DNA from: an uncultured Desulfovibrio sp.
Lineage (GTDB): Bacteria; Desulfobacterota; Desulfovibrionia; Desulfovibrionales; Desulfovibrionaceae
Assembly: GCA_947038175.1 (NCBI GenBank)
Contig: CAMQVJ010000010.1
Location: 1-50,584, forward strand
Direction: 5' to 3'
Length of the DNA stretch: 50,584 nt
The notes under the pieces are model-generated. The model was not told the origin of the DNA. It ran no database searches and was given only the letters and a program-made list of their open reading frames with translations. This document shows, one piece after another, positions 8,521 to 16,990 of this stretch (the first letter of the stretch is position 1; each line of letters begins with the position of its first letter). The position numbers and the translations under genes were made by a program.

Positions 8521-8597
8521 TGGTGGCGGGGGCAGGATTTGAACCTACGGCCTTCGGGTTATGAGCCCGACGAGCTACCGTGCTGCTCCACCCCGCG
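8521..8597 (-). tRNA. Initiator tRNA-fMet (CAU)
   Basis: The minus strand begins CGCGGGGTGGAGCAGC and ends in an encoded CCA. The cloverleaf folds with a CAU anticodon in the loop CTCATAA and three consecutive G-C pairs in the anticodon stem (GGG/CCC), the hallmark of initiator tRNAs. Position 1-72 is an unpaired C-C, also an initiator trait (C-A in Escherichia coli). The T-arm is GTAGG TTCAAAT CCTGC. The conjugative element starts about 30 bases beyond its 3' end. Confidence 0.97.
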
Positions 8598-8610
8598 TCA
8601 ATGTCTAGGA

Positions 8611-8639
8611 AATATAGGGGGAAACCCTGACCTTGTCAA
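8611..8639 (-). promoter_or_regulatory. Sigma-70 promoter of tRNA-fMet
   Basis: Minus-strand TTGACA (8639-8634), a 17-base spacer, and TATATT (8616-8611), ending 13 bases before the mature tRNA 5' end. This is a near-consensus promoter exactly where a tRNA promoter is expected. Confidence 0.85.
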
Positions 8640-8953
8640 GCGGTATTTTCATAAATAATTAAAGTATTTTATTTATGTAGTTAACATACTGTATTTTATG
8701 ATTAATTAATTTTAACAATCCTATACTTGTACCTGCAAAAGTCCTAGTTTATACGGGAACATCAAAAAATATGCGCTAAATTTCATACAAAGTACAAACA
8801 TATCCAAATAAAAGTAGCCGGCAAGTGGAAATACTAAGACTTTGATAATAGCAAAAAGAAGATATAAAACATTCTCATTATTTGATTCAAAAAGAATTGC
8901 AAAAAAAAGCGGCTAAGAAATCACTGCACCTTGCCTCTCATTTAAATGAAAAA
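8640..8953. other. Intergenic stretch without recognisable genes
   Basis: About 310 AT-rich bases between the tRNA-fMet promoter and the terminator of the Sel1-repeat gene. I see no open frame with an RBS, no RNA fold I recognise and no repeat of the tRNA 3' end. Confidence 0.6.
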
Positions 8954-8988
8954 ATGCCACTTTCATATAAAGAATAGGAAAGTGGCAT
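8954..8988 (-). terminator. Intrinsic terminator after the Sel1-repeat gene
   Basis: An 11-bp stem, ATGCCACTTTC (8954-8964) with GAAAGTGGCAT (8978-8988), followed on the minus strand by TTTTTCATTT. It is about 50 bases past the stop of the minus-strand gene at 9039. Confidence 0.75.
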
Positions 8989-9038
8989 CTCAAAAAGTAT
9001 TTTAATAAAAAAACTTCTAAATAAAAATATATCTAAAT

Positions 9039-9749
9039 TTAACCTTCAGCTTTATGCGCATAATGGGCAGCCTTTTCCACATCACGAGAAACAACATAAC
9101 CATCTTGATAATACTCTGCTAAAAGCGCAAAGACCCCAGGATCACTTTCTGCTGTGCGTTCCGCCTGCAATACAAAAGAGCCCGCTTTGCGACGATTATG
9201 CTCAACCCCTGCCCCTTCGTAGTACATGCCTGCAAGTATGAGGCATGCCCGTGGATGAGCCACGTACTCAAGGGCTTTATTGGCGTATTCAAAAGCCACA
9301 TCAGGGCTACGCTCCACAACCTTCCCTTGTAAGGCATAAGCCGCCATAAGATAGCAGGCTTCAGGGTGTCCAGCATCGGCAAGTTTTTTCAACAAAACTA
9401 TTGATTCCGTCATTTTCTCGTCATCAAACAGTTTATAGGATTTTTCGAGTAACTTATTCATAGGTTCTATTTTATTAACAATAAAACTCCATGTGATAGC
9501 ACCCACATAATTAGTTTGTTCATCTGTCAGCTCTGTAGGAATTTTTTTGAGAAAAGTTTCCCCAAAAACCTCTGCAAAGGGAAGAAATTCTTTTGCCTTT
9601 GTTCTGTCACGTTCTTGGCGAAAAATGTCAAGACACACTTCTTCACTTGGCGTAATATCACCAAAAAGTTTTTGTGTTATGGTACTAAAAGGGCTTTCTT
9701 TCAGCCATTTCTTATAAATTTTTTCTTCATTTTGAGAAACAAAAGGCAT
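9039..9749 (-). CDS. Sel1-like (TPR-type) repeat protein
   Basis: A 236-residue soluble protein with no signal peptide. The C-terminal half (about residues 105-236) carries Sel1-like helical repeats, for example MAAYALQGKVVERSPDVAFE and LAGMYYEGAGVEHNRRKAG, each with the A...G/Y-x-x-G pattern. Sel1 repeats mediate protein-protein contacts. The N-terminal 100 residues are not recognised. The gene stands alone with its own terminator; partners are unknown. Confidence 0.8.
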   Translation of the reverse strand: MPFVSQNEEKIYKKWLKESPFSTITQKLFGDITPSEEVCLDIFRQERDRTKAKEFLPFAEVFGETFLKKIPTELTDEQTNYVGAITWSFIVNKIEPMNKLLEKSYKLFDDEKMTESIVLLKKLADAGHPEACYLMAAYALQGKVVERSPDVAFEYANKALEYVAHPRACLILAGMYYEGAGVEHNRRKAGSFVLQAERTAESDPGVFALLAEYYQDGYVVSRDVEKAAHYAHKAEG

Positions 9750-9835
9750 TTTTCACTCCCAGTAAATATATGAATCAGCTAAAAAAACAAATAAGTAGAA
9801 AATTATAAAATATAATTTTCTCTGTCACTCTCAAG

Positions 9836-10261
9836 CTAGTCTTTTTCTTCAACATTAAGTCCAAACGCTTCACACAAAGCATTTTCTTTATAACCAATAA
9901 TCACTTTACCATCAGGAAAAACAAGAGTAGGAAAAGAGGCGTTAGGATTGTACGCACGCAAGGTAGCCACAACTTTTGTCCTTGCTTCCCCACCAAAATG
10001 GTCAACAGTTACGTCATGATGAGCTATACCATGTTTATTGAGAAAATCATGAACTCGCACACAGTGCCTGCATGTTGTCAGGTTGTACATGAGAGGTTTA
10101 CCGTCAGAACCAGGGGCAATAGCCATTTGATATTGCTCTTCCATGCCCTCAGGGATACCACTGTGCCCATAGTGTTTAAAGTCTCTATACTTAGTTAAAA
10201 GCATAAACCCAACTGGAGCCAAAACAAGTATTCCCATAATTAGAAAAAATCCAGAAGACAT
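9836..10261 (-). CDS. Membrane-anchored glutaredoxin/thioredoxin-fold protein
   Basis: A 141-residue protein. Residues about 3-23 form one N-terminal membrane helix, then a short linker, then a glutaredoxin-like domain with the redox motif CRHC near residue 63, the conserved cis-Pro region SFPTLVFPDG and a C-terminal GYKENALCEAFG helix like NrdH/Grx proteins. If the helix is oriented N-out the domain is cytoplasmic. It probably reduces disulfides or mixed disulfides; the partner is not evident from the neighbours. Ends in TAG. Confidence 0.78.
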   Translation of the reverse strand: MSSGFFLIMGILVLAPVGFMLLTKYRDFKHYGHSGIPEGMEEQYQMAIAPGSDGKPLMYNLTTCRHCVRVHDFLNKHGIAHHDVTVDHFGGEARTKVVATLRAYNPNASFPTLVFPDGKVIIGYKENALCEAFGLNVEEKD

Positions 10262-10412
10262 AGTTCCCCCTTGGAATAAATAGAAGAAATAAATTTCAAA
10301 CCATAAATTTCAAACCGTAAATTTCATAATAATCACGCTATAAGTAACACATATGGAGAGAAAAGTATAGCAAAAACAATCAAACAAGTCGTATAACTGC
10401 ACTAACTATCCG

Positions 10413-12578
10413 TTATTTCTCATAACTTTTCAATGCATTTTCTTTTGCTGCCACATAATCAAATTTCCCAGAACCCAAGATAGGTACTTGCTTTACACTG
10501 AGAATTCTCTTTGGCACCCATAAAGGAGAAATTCCACGTGACGCAAAATAGGCAGCAATTTGGCTTGCTGTGACGTCTTCTTTTTCTATAATAAGAACCA
10601 ATTGCTCCCCTTTCTTATCGTCAGGAATACTAACAATACCAAGTGCAATGTCACCCCAAAGCCCTCCCAGGGCTGTTTCCACTGCAACAAGGGAAACCAT
10701 TTCACCACCAAGCTTTGCAAAACGCTTCGCTCTGCCTTTTATATAGACAAAGCCCTCATCATCGAGTTCAACAATGTCACCCGTATCATACCAACCTTCA
10801 CCATCACCATCGCTAAAATCTTCCCTTGGACTTTCTAAAACACCAGGAGTACCGGCACGCATATACCCAAGCATAATATTACCACCCTTAAGGCATAATG
10901 ACGAACCCTCTTTAATTTCATCAACCGCTTTCAGGCGATGCTCCATACAAGGAAGGATGCGCCCGACACTGCCGTATCGTTTATTCGCAGGAGTATTCAC
11001 AGAAATAACAGGTGATGTTTCCGTTGCTCCATAACCTTCAGAGATCTCAACCCCGTATTTTTCTTTCCATATTTGTGCTGTAGAATCTCGCAATTTTTCT
11101 GCCCCTGCGATGACAAGGCGTGCATGAGAAAAATCATATGGTCGACCATAACGAGCATAGCCCGCAAAAAAGGTATCTGTTCCACAAATAATAGTGGATA
11201 AACTTTCATAAAATAATTGAGGAACGATACGATAATGCAAGGGAGAGGGATACATAAAAAGCTTTATTCCCATAGCTAAAGGCAAAATAGTTCCCACGCT
11301 GAGCCCAAAGGTATGGAACATGGGCAGTGAATTAAAAAGCCTATCTCCAGAGTGGATATCCACCACAGCAAGCATTTGTTCTTTGTTCGTTATTATATTG
11401 GAATGACTAGCAAAAACAGCCTTTGGAAAACCTTCTGTGCCTGAGGTAAAAAGAATAGCTAAAGGGTCGCTCGCAGGGGTTTTTGGGGCTTGTAGGAATT
11501 GCGAAGCAAAAGCACCTCTTATTTTATTGACTAAAGATATATTCGCAGCGATATCTTCCAAATAAAGAACACGAATACCTGCCTGCACAAGGGCTTGTTC
11601 CAAATGATCAAGTTCGGCGAGTTTGATAAATCGTCTTGAACTGACAACGGTTTTCAACTCTACCGTCTTGCAAGCAGAAAGAACAGGTGATGCACCTGCG
11701 GTGAAATTTATCATAGCCGGTACTTTTTTCGCAACATGAAGCGAAAGAAAGCAAACAAGACCAGCCAAAGACGTTGGTAACATAAAACCAACACGCTCTT
11801 CACCTGAAAGCTTTTTAGCAAGCACACGCCCAAGCACATGAGACTTTAAAAGCATAGTGCCATATGTCATGGTTTTTCTTTCATGATCTTCTGCAATAAT
11901 ATACTTTCGCCCATGTGTTGCTACTGCATCAACAAAAACTTGCATAATATTCAGATTCACATTAGTCGATTCCACCATGAGCTCTGTAATAATTTTATAA
12001 AGTCTTGTTGCCGTTTTTCTTCGAAAAACTCTTGGTGATCTATGCTCAAGTGCATTTTCAAACCCAAGGGATTGCGGAGGCAGAATAGTTAAAGAAATCT
12101 TTGGAAAATAGCGTAAACGCTGCTGATGGCGAAAATAAGAAAAATGAGAATAAGCTGCACCATCAATACGAATAGGCAAAAGATACGCTTGCGCTTTTTC
12201 CGCAATAAGAGCAGTCGCTTCTAATAATTTCATAAAAAATTGATCATGGTTGAAGCGCTTTGCATGAAAAACCATACAACGCTGATGCGTTTTAATCGCA
12301 CGCACTACTTTCAAAGTCGCCGTAGGAGAAGAAAAATCAACCTCAATGACATTTGAACACGACAAAACAGGGCGCATCCACCATTTTTTTGCAATCCGCC
12401 TATCCACAACGACACTAACTTTATCAGGAAGAAATGTCGATACAAGCAGGGTATCTAATAAAGAGCCCGCATTAATCACAAGTAAGACGCGCTTGCCGGC
12501 ATCTATATAATTATTCTGCCCTTGCACTTCAACTCGAAAAAGCAATTTCAGAATCCATTTTACTAAGCACTTCAACAT
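10413..12578 (-). CDS. aas: Aas-like bifunctional acyltransferase/acyl-ACP synthetase
   Basis: A 721-residue protein with an N-terminal PlsC/LPLAT-like domain (about 1-190) fused to an ANL adenylate-forming domain (about 220-721), as in Aas, which re-acylates lysophospholipids at the inner membrane. AMP-binding motifs are clear: LFTSGTEGFPK near residue 375, GYGATETSP near 511, YDTGDIVELDDEGFVYIKGR near 600 and the C-terminal Lys in GSGKFDY. In the PlsC domain the usual NHxSxxD box reads NAGSLLD near residue 36: the catalytic His is Ala (codon GCG), so acyltransferase activity is doubtful. Hydrophobic stretches near 265 and 455 suggest membrane contact. Confidence 0.85.
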   Translation of the reverse strand: MLKCLVKWILKLLFRVEVQGQNNYIDAGKRVLLVINAGSLLDTLLVSTFLPDKVSVVVDRRIAKKWWMRPVLSCSNVIEVDFSSPTATLKVVRAIKTHQRCMVFHAKRFNHDQFFMKLLEATALIAEKAQAYLLPIRIDGAAYSHFSYFRHQQRLRYFPKISLTILPPQSLGFENALEHRSPRVFRRKTATRLYKIITELMVESTNVNLNIMQVFVDAVATHGRKYIIAEDHERKTMTYGTMLLKSHVLGRVLAKKLSGEERVGFMLPTSLAGLVCFLSLHVAKKVPAMINFTAGASPVLSACKTVELKTVVSSRRFIKLAELDHLEQALVQAGIRVLYLEDIAANISLVNKIRGAFASQFLQAPKTPASDPLAILFTSGTEGFPKAVFASHSNIITNKEQMLAVVDIHSGDRLFNSLPMFHTFGLSVGTILPLAMGIKLFMYPSPLHYRIVPQLFYESLSTIICGTDTFFAGYARYGRPYDFSHARLVIAGAEKLRDSTAQIWKEKYGVEISEGYGATETSPVISVNTPANKRYGSVGRILPCMEHRLKAVDEIKEGSSLCLKGGNIMLGYMRAGTPGVLESPREDFSDGDGEGWYDTGDIVELDDEGFVYIKGRAKRFAKLGGEMVSLVAVETALGGLWGDIALGIVSIPDDKKGEQLVLIIEKEDVTASQIAAYFASRGISPLWVPKRILSVKQVPILGSGKFDYVAAKENALKSYEK

Positions 12579-12643
12579 ACAACACCATCTTTTAGCTCTA
12601 CAAAATCCAAAGCTATTCCCATTTTATGCAAGGAGAAAAGTAT

Positions 12644-13351
12644 TTATTTTTGCATATATAAATCACGAAAAACACGAGAGACTTCTTTTCCAAATTGATC
12701 AACTAAGGAAGCATACGCTTGAACATACTGCGAATATGTTTCCCCTGCACTGACAGTATTTTCATAATTTGCTTGCCAAATTCGTTGCTTCTTATCACGC
12801 AAAGACCAGAGCACACTCAAACTCAACGAACCATTAAGTTTACCTTCAAAATGACGAATATCGACTTGTAGGGTATAATCAGGTGAAATACCCACCCGTA
12901 AAGGAATCGCTGAAATTTTTAATGTTTCTAAATTTACAGTAAGGGAATCACTAAGAACACGAGCTATCCCTACAGGCAAACCTTCGCCCCAGCGTTGTGA
13001 TTCATTAATCGAAAGCCCAACATCACCAGTGCGTGTGACAAGTTGAGGGCGATTCAAATAACTTGGAATACTCACAGGGGAAATAGCTATAAGAGGCCCT
13101 GCAAGGTTGTCCTTATTAAGTACAGTGTTTCCTTTTTGATTTTCTAGAGCTGACTTGTTTTGTTGACTATCTCGATTGCCTTGCTTTTGAAGCCCTGTGT
13201 TTTTCTGTAAAAAGGCGCTAGAATCTAGCGAATTTGTTTCAAGTATATAATAACGGGTGGGAGATGACGCCGCAGAACATGCCGCAAGCATCAAGAGAAG
13301 AGATAAAGAAAAAAATTTAGATATCATTTTATTGCTTCGTAAATATTTCAT
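12644..13351 (-). CDS. PqiC-family lipoprotein of an Mla/Pqi lipid transporter
   Basis: A 235-residue lipoprotein with lipobox LAAC after a hydrophobic leader (FFSLSLLLMLAACS). It contains PTRYYILE, the normal start of the PqiC/ABC auxiliary lipoprotein family (DUF330), which acts in the periplasm next to MCE proteins. A Gln/Asn/Lys-rich insertion follows at about residues 40-85, unusual for the family. The gene begins 3 bases after the mlaD stop, last of the hldC-mlaE-F-D-pqiC run. ATG 13351 is used; ATG 13327 is an alternative that would shorten the leader by eight residues. Confidence 0.8.
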   Translation of the reverse strand: MKYLRSNKMISKFFSLSLLLMLAACSAASSPTRYYILETNSLDSSAFLQKNTGLQKQGNRDSQQNKSALENQKGNTVLNKDNLAGPLIAISPVSIPSYLNRPQLVTRTGDVGLSINESQRWGEGLPVGIARVLSDSLTVNLETLKISAIPLRVGISPDYTLQVDIRHFEGKLNGSLSLSVLWSLRDKKQRIWQANYENTVSAGETYSQYVQAYASLVDQFGKEVSRVFRDLYMQK

Positions 13352-13353
13352 AT

Positions 13354-14277
13354 TTAGTTACCCTTTCCGAAAATAAGTGCGTCTGGTTTTTTCTCAAGTA
13401 ATCTTGCTAAATACGAAACAGAGAGCGCTGCCTCTTGGATAGCGGTCATTGTTTGTGATAGTTGATACATGGTTGCAGAGTTATCTTGTAAAATAGCACT
13501 TCCATTTTTTGCCATACTATCAACAGAATTAAGAGTTGCGCTGGTCTTTGCGAGCAACGAATCCATATTAGAATTAAGAGCAGCCGCAAGTTTGGAATAT
13601 TCCAACAACGTTGTATCTAATGTACTTGTAACATCTTGTAAATTGCCCGATAATTTTTCAAGTTGCATATCTGCTAACGTTTTATTAATATTGATTAATG
13701 TCGTGAGCATTTCAGCCGCTATATTTTTTATAGGTAACTTTGAAAACTCGGTAAACATAGACTCAATGCCTGAGGGTATAGTCGGAATTTGTGGTATTTG
13801 ACCAAACGGCTCAAGAGACGCTGGGTCAACAGGAGGAGCATTAGGTTCCATCGCCAAATCGATAACAAGAAGCCCTGTAATAAAACTCGAGGTGGTTAGT
13901 TTGGCACGTAAGCCATTGCGTATGAGTTTTCGTATCATTTTAGGATCACTCATATAATCAACAAGATTCGGTACATTTTTTGATATATTAGCATTGAGTG
14001 GTTGCTTATCAAGTTCAATAATAACAGGTGTGCGAAAGGTCATATGATCACCATCGGGTGAAATCTCCATAGACGCCACCTTACCAACACGCACGCCATT
14101 GAAATAAACAGAGGCACCCGCTGTAAGCCCACGCACAGAGCTATTAAAATAAAGCACAAAAGACGCGGTCGACTTATGCAAAGAGCCCGATCCAAGAATG
14201 ATAGTAGCAGCGCAAATAAGCCCGATAGCACCAAGGACAAAAATCCCGATGATGGTTTTATTTTTTTTTGATGTCAT
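13354..14277 (-). CDS. mlaD: MlaD-like MCE domain protein
   Basis: A 307-residue inner-membrane-anchored periplasmic protein. One N-terminal helix (IIGIFVLGAIGLICAATIIL) is followed by the MCE domain (residues about 38-120, with GLTAGASVYFNGVRVGKV) and a long helical tail with regular heptad-like spacing, typical of proteins that form a hexameric lipid tunnel. The start ATG 14277 has GGGAAAG just upstream; the longer frame to 14310 lacks one. It works with MlaE and MlaF encoded upstream to move phospholipids between membranes; direction is not deducible. Confidence 0.88.
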   Translation of the reverse strand: MTSKKNKTIIGIFVLGAIGLICAATIILGSGSLHKSTASFVLYFNSSVRGLTAGASVYFNGVRVGKVASMEISPDGDHMTFRTPVIIELDKQPLNANISKNVPNLVDYMSDPKMIRKLIRNGLRAKLTTSSFITGLLVIDLAMEPNAPPVDPASLEPFGQIPQIPTIPSGIESMFTEFSKLPIKNIAAEMLTTLININKTLADMQLEKLSGNLQDVTSTLDTTLLEYSKLAAALNSNMDSLLAKTSATLNSVDSMAKNGSAILQDNSATMYQLSQTMTAIQEAALSVSYLARLLEKKPDALIFGKGN

Positions 14278-14363
14278 ATCTTTCCCATATATTATAACGC
14301 TAAAATTCAAACATTATTGTAAGTCAAAAGCATCCGCTTGTCGATAGATATCAGTAGAATATA

Positions 14364-15158
14364 TCACAAACATTCTAGCGGATCCGTTCCCTCACCCTTT
14401 TTTTTGCCTCGTCGTAAAAAGGTTTGCACCTCTTCATTTTCAGAACCTAATAAATCACAAGGGCTTCCCTTAGCGATAAACGTCTTTGTTTTCGCATCGA
14501 GTAAAATAGAATTATTAGCAATGCTAAAAATACTCGCAAGTTCATGGCTCACAATAAGCATAGTCATACCAAGGCTATCACGCAATTGCAAGATAAGTTC
14601 ATCTAGTTGCGCTGCGCTTATAGGATCAAGACCAGCAGACGGTTCATCAAAAAAAACATATTGAGGGTCAAGCGCCATGGCTCTTGCAATACCTGCTCGT
14701 TTTCTCATACCTCCGCTGATTTCGGACGGATAATAGTCACCAAAATCACTAAGCCCAACTTGCGCAAGCTTATAACGAGAGACATCAACAATTTGCTTAG
14801 GAGTCAAATTAGTATAATGTTCAAGGGGAATAGCAATATTTTCCGCTAAAGTGCGAGACGTCCACAAAGCTCCACCTTGAAACATCACGCCGATATTACG
14901 CAAAAGTTTCTTTTGATTATTCTCATCTTGCGCCCAAAAGTTCACACCATTATAAGAAACAGAGCCTTGCGCAGGAGCAAGAAGCCCCATAAGCACACGT
15001 AACAAAGAACTTTTTCCACATCCACTCGCGCCCATAATCACAAAAATATCTTGCTCTTGCACGGTGAAATTTAAATTCTCTTGAATAATATTAGATCCAT
15101 ACGCAAGCGTTAAATCTTTTATTTCAATGACGTTTTTTTTATTATTTTTCATATTCAT
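14364..15158 (-). CDS. mlaF: MlaF-like ABC transporter ATPase
   Basis: A 264-residue ABC ATPase. Walker A GASGCGKSS (about residue 46), signature ISGGMRKRAG (about 148), Walker B YVFFDEPSAGLDP (about 170) and the H-loop His in IVSHEL. The ISGGMRKR signature and SAGLDP are typical of Mla/lipid-type importers. Start codons at 15176, 15158 and 15152 compete; 15158 follows AGAG and only partly overlaps nothing, while 15176 lies inside mlaE. It powers the MlaE permease. Ends in TGA. Confidence 0.92.
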   Translation of the reverse strand: MNMKNNKKNVIEIKDLTLAYGSNIIQENLNFTVQEQDIFVIMGASGCGKSSLLRVLMGLLAPAQGSVSYNGVNFWAQDENNQKKLLRNIGVMFQGGALWTSRTLAENIAIPLEHYTNLTPKQIVDVSRYKLAQVGLSDFGDYYPSEISGGMRKRAGIARAMALDPQYVFFDEPSAGLDPISAAQLDELILQLRDSLGMTMLIVSHELASIFSIANNSILLDAKTKTFIAKGSPCDLLGSENEEVQTFLRRGKKKGEGTDPLECL

Positions 15159-15165
15159 ATAAGCT

Positions 15166-16377
15166 CTACATGTCATTAATACTAAGTATTATAGTAATAA
15201 TTGAAGTAGCCACAATAATGCCTACTATGGAATTAACAACCGCAGACGTTGTTGCTTTTCCCACAGCTTCAGCACTACGCCCACAAATCAAACCTTGATA
15301 ACAACCTGCAAGGGAAATAAGAAAACCAAAAACCAAGGAGTGCAACAAACCAATCCATAAAGAGTCAATATGAGCCATAAGCTGTACATTTTCTACAAAT
15401 GCCGCAGGTGATATTCCCATACCAAAAACAGTGACTAAAAACCCTCCAAGAACTCCCATAAAATTCGCATACATAGTAAGAAAAGGCATCATTATAGTGA
15501 GAGCAATGAGCCTTGGCAAAACCAAAAATTCAATAGGTGAAATACCAAAAGTATTAAGTGCATCCACTTCTTCGTTAACCTGCATAGTACCAATAGTTGC
15601 GGCATAGCTTGCGCCTGTTTTACCCGCTACAACAATCCCCGTAAGAACCGGCCCCATAACACGCACCATGGAAATACTCACAAGGGACGCAACATACAAT
15701 TCCGCCCCCAAAACCTTCAGTTGTAAGGCACTTACAAAAGCAAGGATAAGTCCAAGCAAAAGACTTACCAAGGAAATTATAGGCAAAGACGCCGCACTAC
15801 ATGAATAAATTTCCTGCCAAATATCACGGGAAGAACAAGCCGCTTTCCCACGAAAAAAATGCCATAATGCAAGGGTTATTTCACCTAAAAAATCTAATGC
15901 CTTGAGAGAACTTTTTGAAACATTTATGGTTGATTCACCGATATTTTCTAAAAAAGAATTTTCTACTTGCTTTACCTTATTCGAAGGTAAAAGCTCAACA
16001 TGCAGAAGATTAATCATTTTTTCGGGTAATTGAGAATAATCAATCGTGATACGTGCACTTTTGGCATTCTCAATAATAATAGCAAAAAACGCCAGTAACA
16101 AACTATCCCAAGTTTCTAGGGACGAAGGGTTTATATTTTTCTCATTCTTTTTTGAAAAAAACTTTTTTTTCGTATCAACTTGCGGTCTTGTAGAGGTATT
16201 TGAATAATTTAAAATAATTTTTGAACACTGTTCTGATTGAACAATTTGTATTATTTTTTCTTGCTCTTTGCCATTGCTCTTATGATTTTTCTCAGTCCCT
16301 TCTGTTAAACGCCAAATATCACTCGCCTGTACAGACAAAACGCTATTTTGTAAGGTATAAGAAAGTGTGGCAAACAT
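15166..16377 (-). CDS. mlaE: MlaE-like permease with extra N-terminal STAS-like domain
   Basis: A 403-residue protein. The C-terminal 250 residues are the MlaE permease fold (five or six helices; landmarks VLTGIVVAGKTGASYAAT and MQVNEEVDALNTFGISP). The N-terminal 150 residues form a soluble region; it resembles the STAS-type head of some MlaE proteins but is interrupted by a Lys/Asn-rich linker (about 60-85). Its start overlaps the stop of the hldC-like gene (TAATG), so expression is coupled. It ends in TAG, with seven more sense codons before TAA. Confidence 0.88.
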   Translation of the reverse strand: MFATLSYTLQNSVLSVQASDIWRLTEGTEKNHKSNGKEQEKIIQIVQSEQCSKIILNYSNTSTRPQVDTKKKFFSKKNEKNINPSSLETWDSLLLAFFAIIIENAKSARITIDYSQLPEKMINLLHVELLPSNKVKQVENSFLENIGESTINVSKSSLKALDFLGEITLALWHFFRGKAACSSRDIWQEIYSCSAASLPIISLVSLLLGLILAFVSALQLKVLGAELYVASLVSISMVRVMGPVLTGIVVAGKTGASYAATIGTMQVNEEVDALNTFGISPIEFLVLPRLIALTIMMPFLTMYANFMGVLGGFLVTVFGMGISPAAFVENVQLMAHIDSLWIGLLHSLVFGFLISLAGCYQGLICGRSAEAVGKATTSAVVNSIVGIIVATSIITIILSINDM

Positions 16378-16877
16378 TAGAGTAATCCCGTCCGAGCGAG
16401 ATCTGCAATCTTATGAGCAAGTGCAGTAGTAGAAAAACCTTCAATCAAAGGCAATGAATGCACCGTGCCACCATGAGATTCTACACAATCCTTACCCACC
16501 ACCTTAGAAACATCCCAATCACCGCCCTTTACAAGCACGGCAGGAATTATATCCTCAATGAGTTCCAGAGGGGTGTCCTCATCAAAACACACAACAAAAT
16601 CAATGCTTTCAAGATGTGACAAAACAAAAGCTCTTGCAATATAGGGATTAAAAGGTCGCCCTATTCCCTTCCCTTGGCGTTGAACAGAAGCATCACTATT
16701 AAGACCAAGGACTAAAATATCCCCAAGTCCCTTCGCTCTTGCCAACAAATCAACATGCCCAGGATGAAGAATATCATAGCACCCATTTGTGAAAACAATC
16801 TTTTTATTCTCTTGTTTTAACAGGTGAAGTTTTTCTATAAGAATCTCTTTTGATACTATTTTTTCGTGTTCTAACAT
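16377..16877 (-). CDS. hldC: Heptose 1-phosphate adenylyltransferase (RfaE2/HldC type)
   Basis: A 166-residue stand-alone nucleotidyltransferase. The motif FTNGCYDILHPGHVDLL holds the HxGH signature of the cytidylyltransferase superfamily, and VLGLNSDASV, RAFVLSHLESIDFV and GFSTTALAHKI complete the RfaE domain II pattern. It activates D-glycero-beta-D-manno-heptose 1-phosphate for LPS inner core. In Escherichia coli this domain is fused to a kinase (HldE); here the kinase is separate and not in the window. First gene of the Mla-type operon, linking LPS core synthesis and outer-membrane lipid transport. Confidence 0.88.
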   Translation of the reverse strand: MLEHEKIVSKEILIEKLHLLKQENKKIVFTNGCYDILHPGHVDLLARAKGLGDILVLGLNSDASVQRQGKGIGRPFNPYIARAFVLSHLESIDFVVCFDEDTPLELIEDIIPAVLVKGGDWDVSKVVGKDCVESHGGTVHSLPLIEGFSTTALAHKIADLARTGLL

Positions 16878-16990
16878 AATTTTCCCAAGACAATATCTTC
16901 ACGTCAAATGTTTCAAAAACAAAGTCTCAAAAGGTAAGGTTTTTAAAAAAATGTATACTTCCAATGCTTCCTACGCAAAACATAAAGCAA

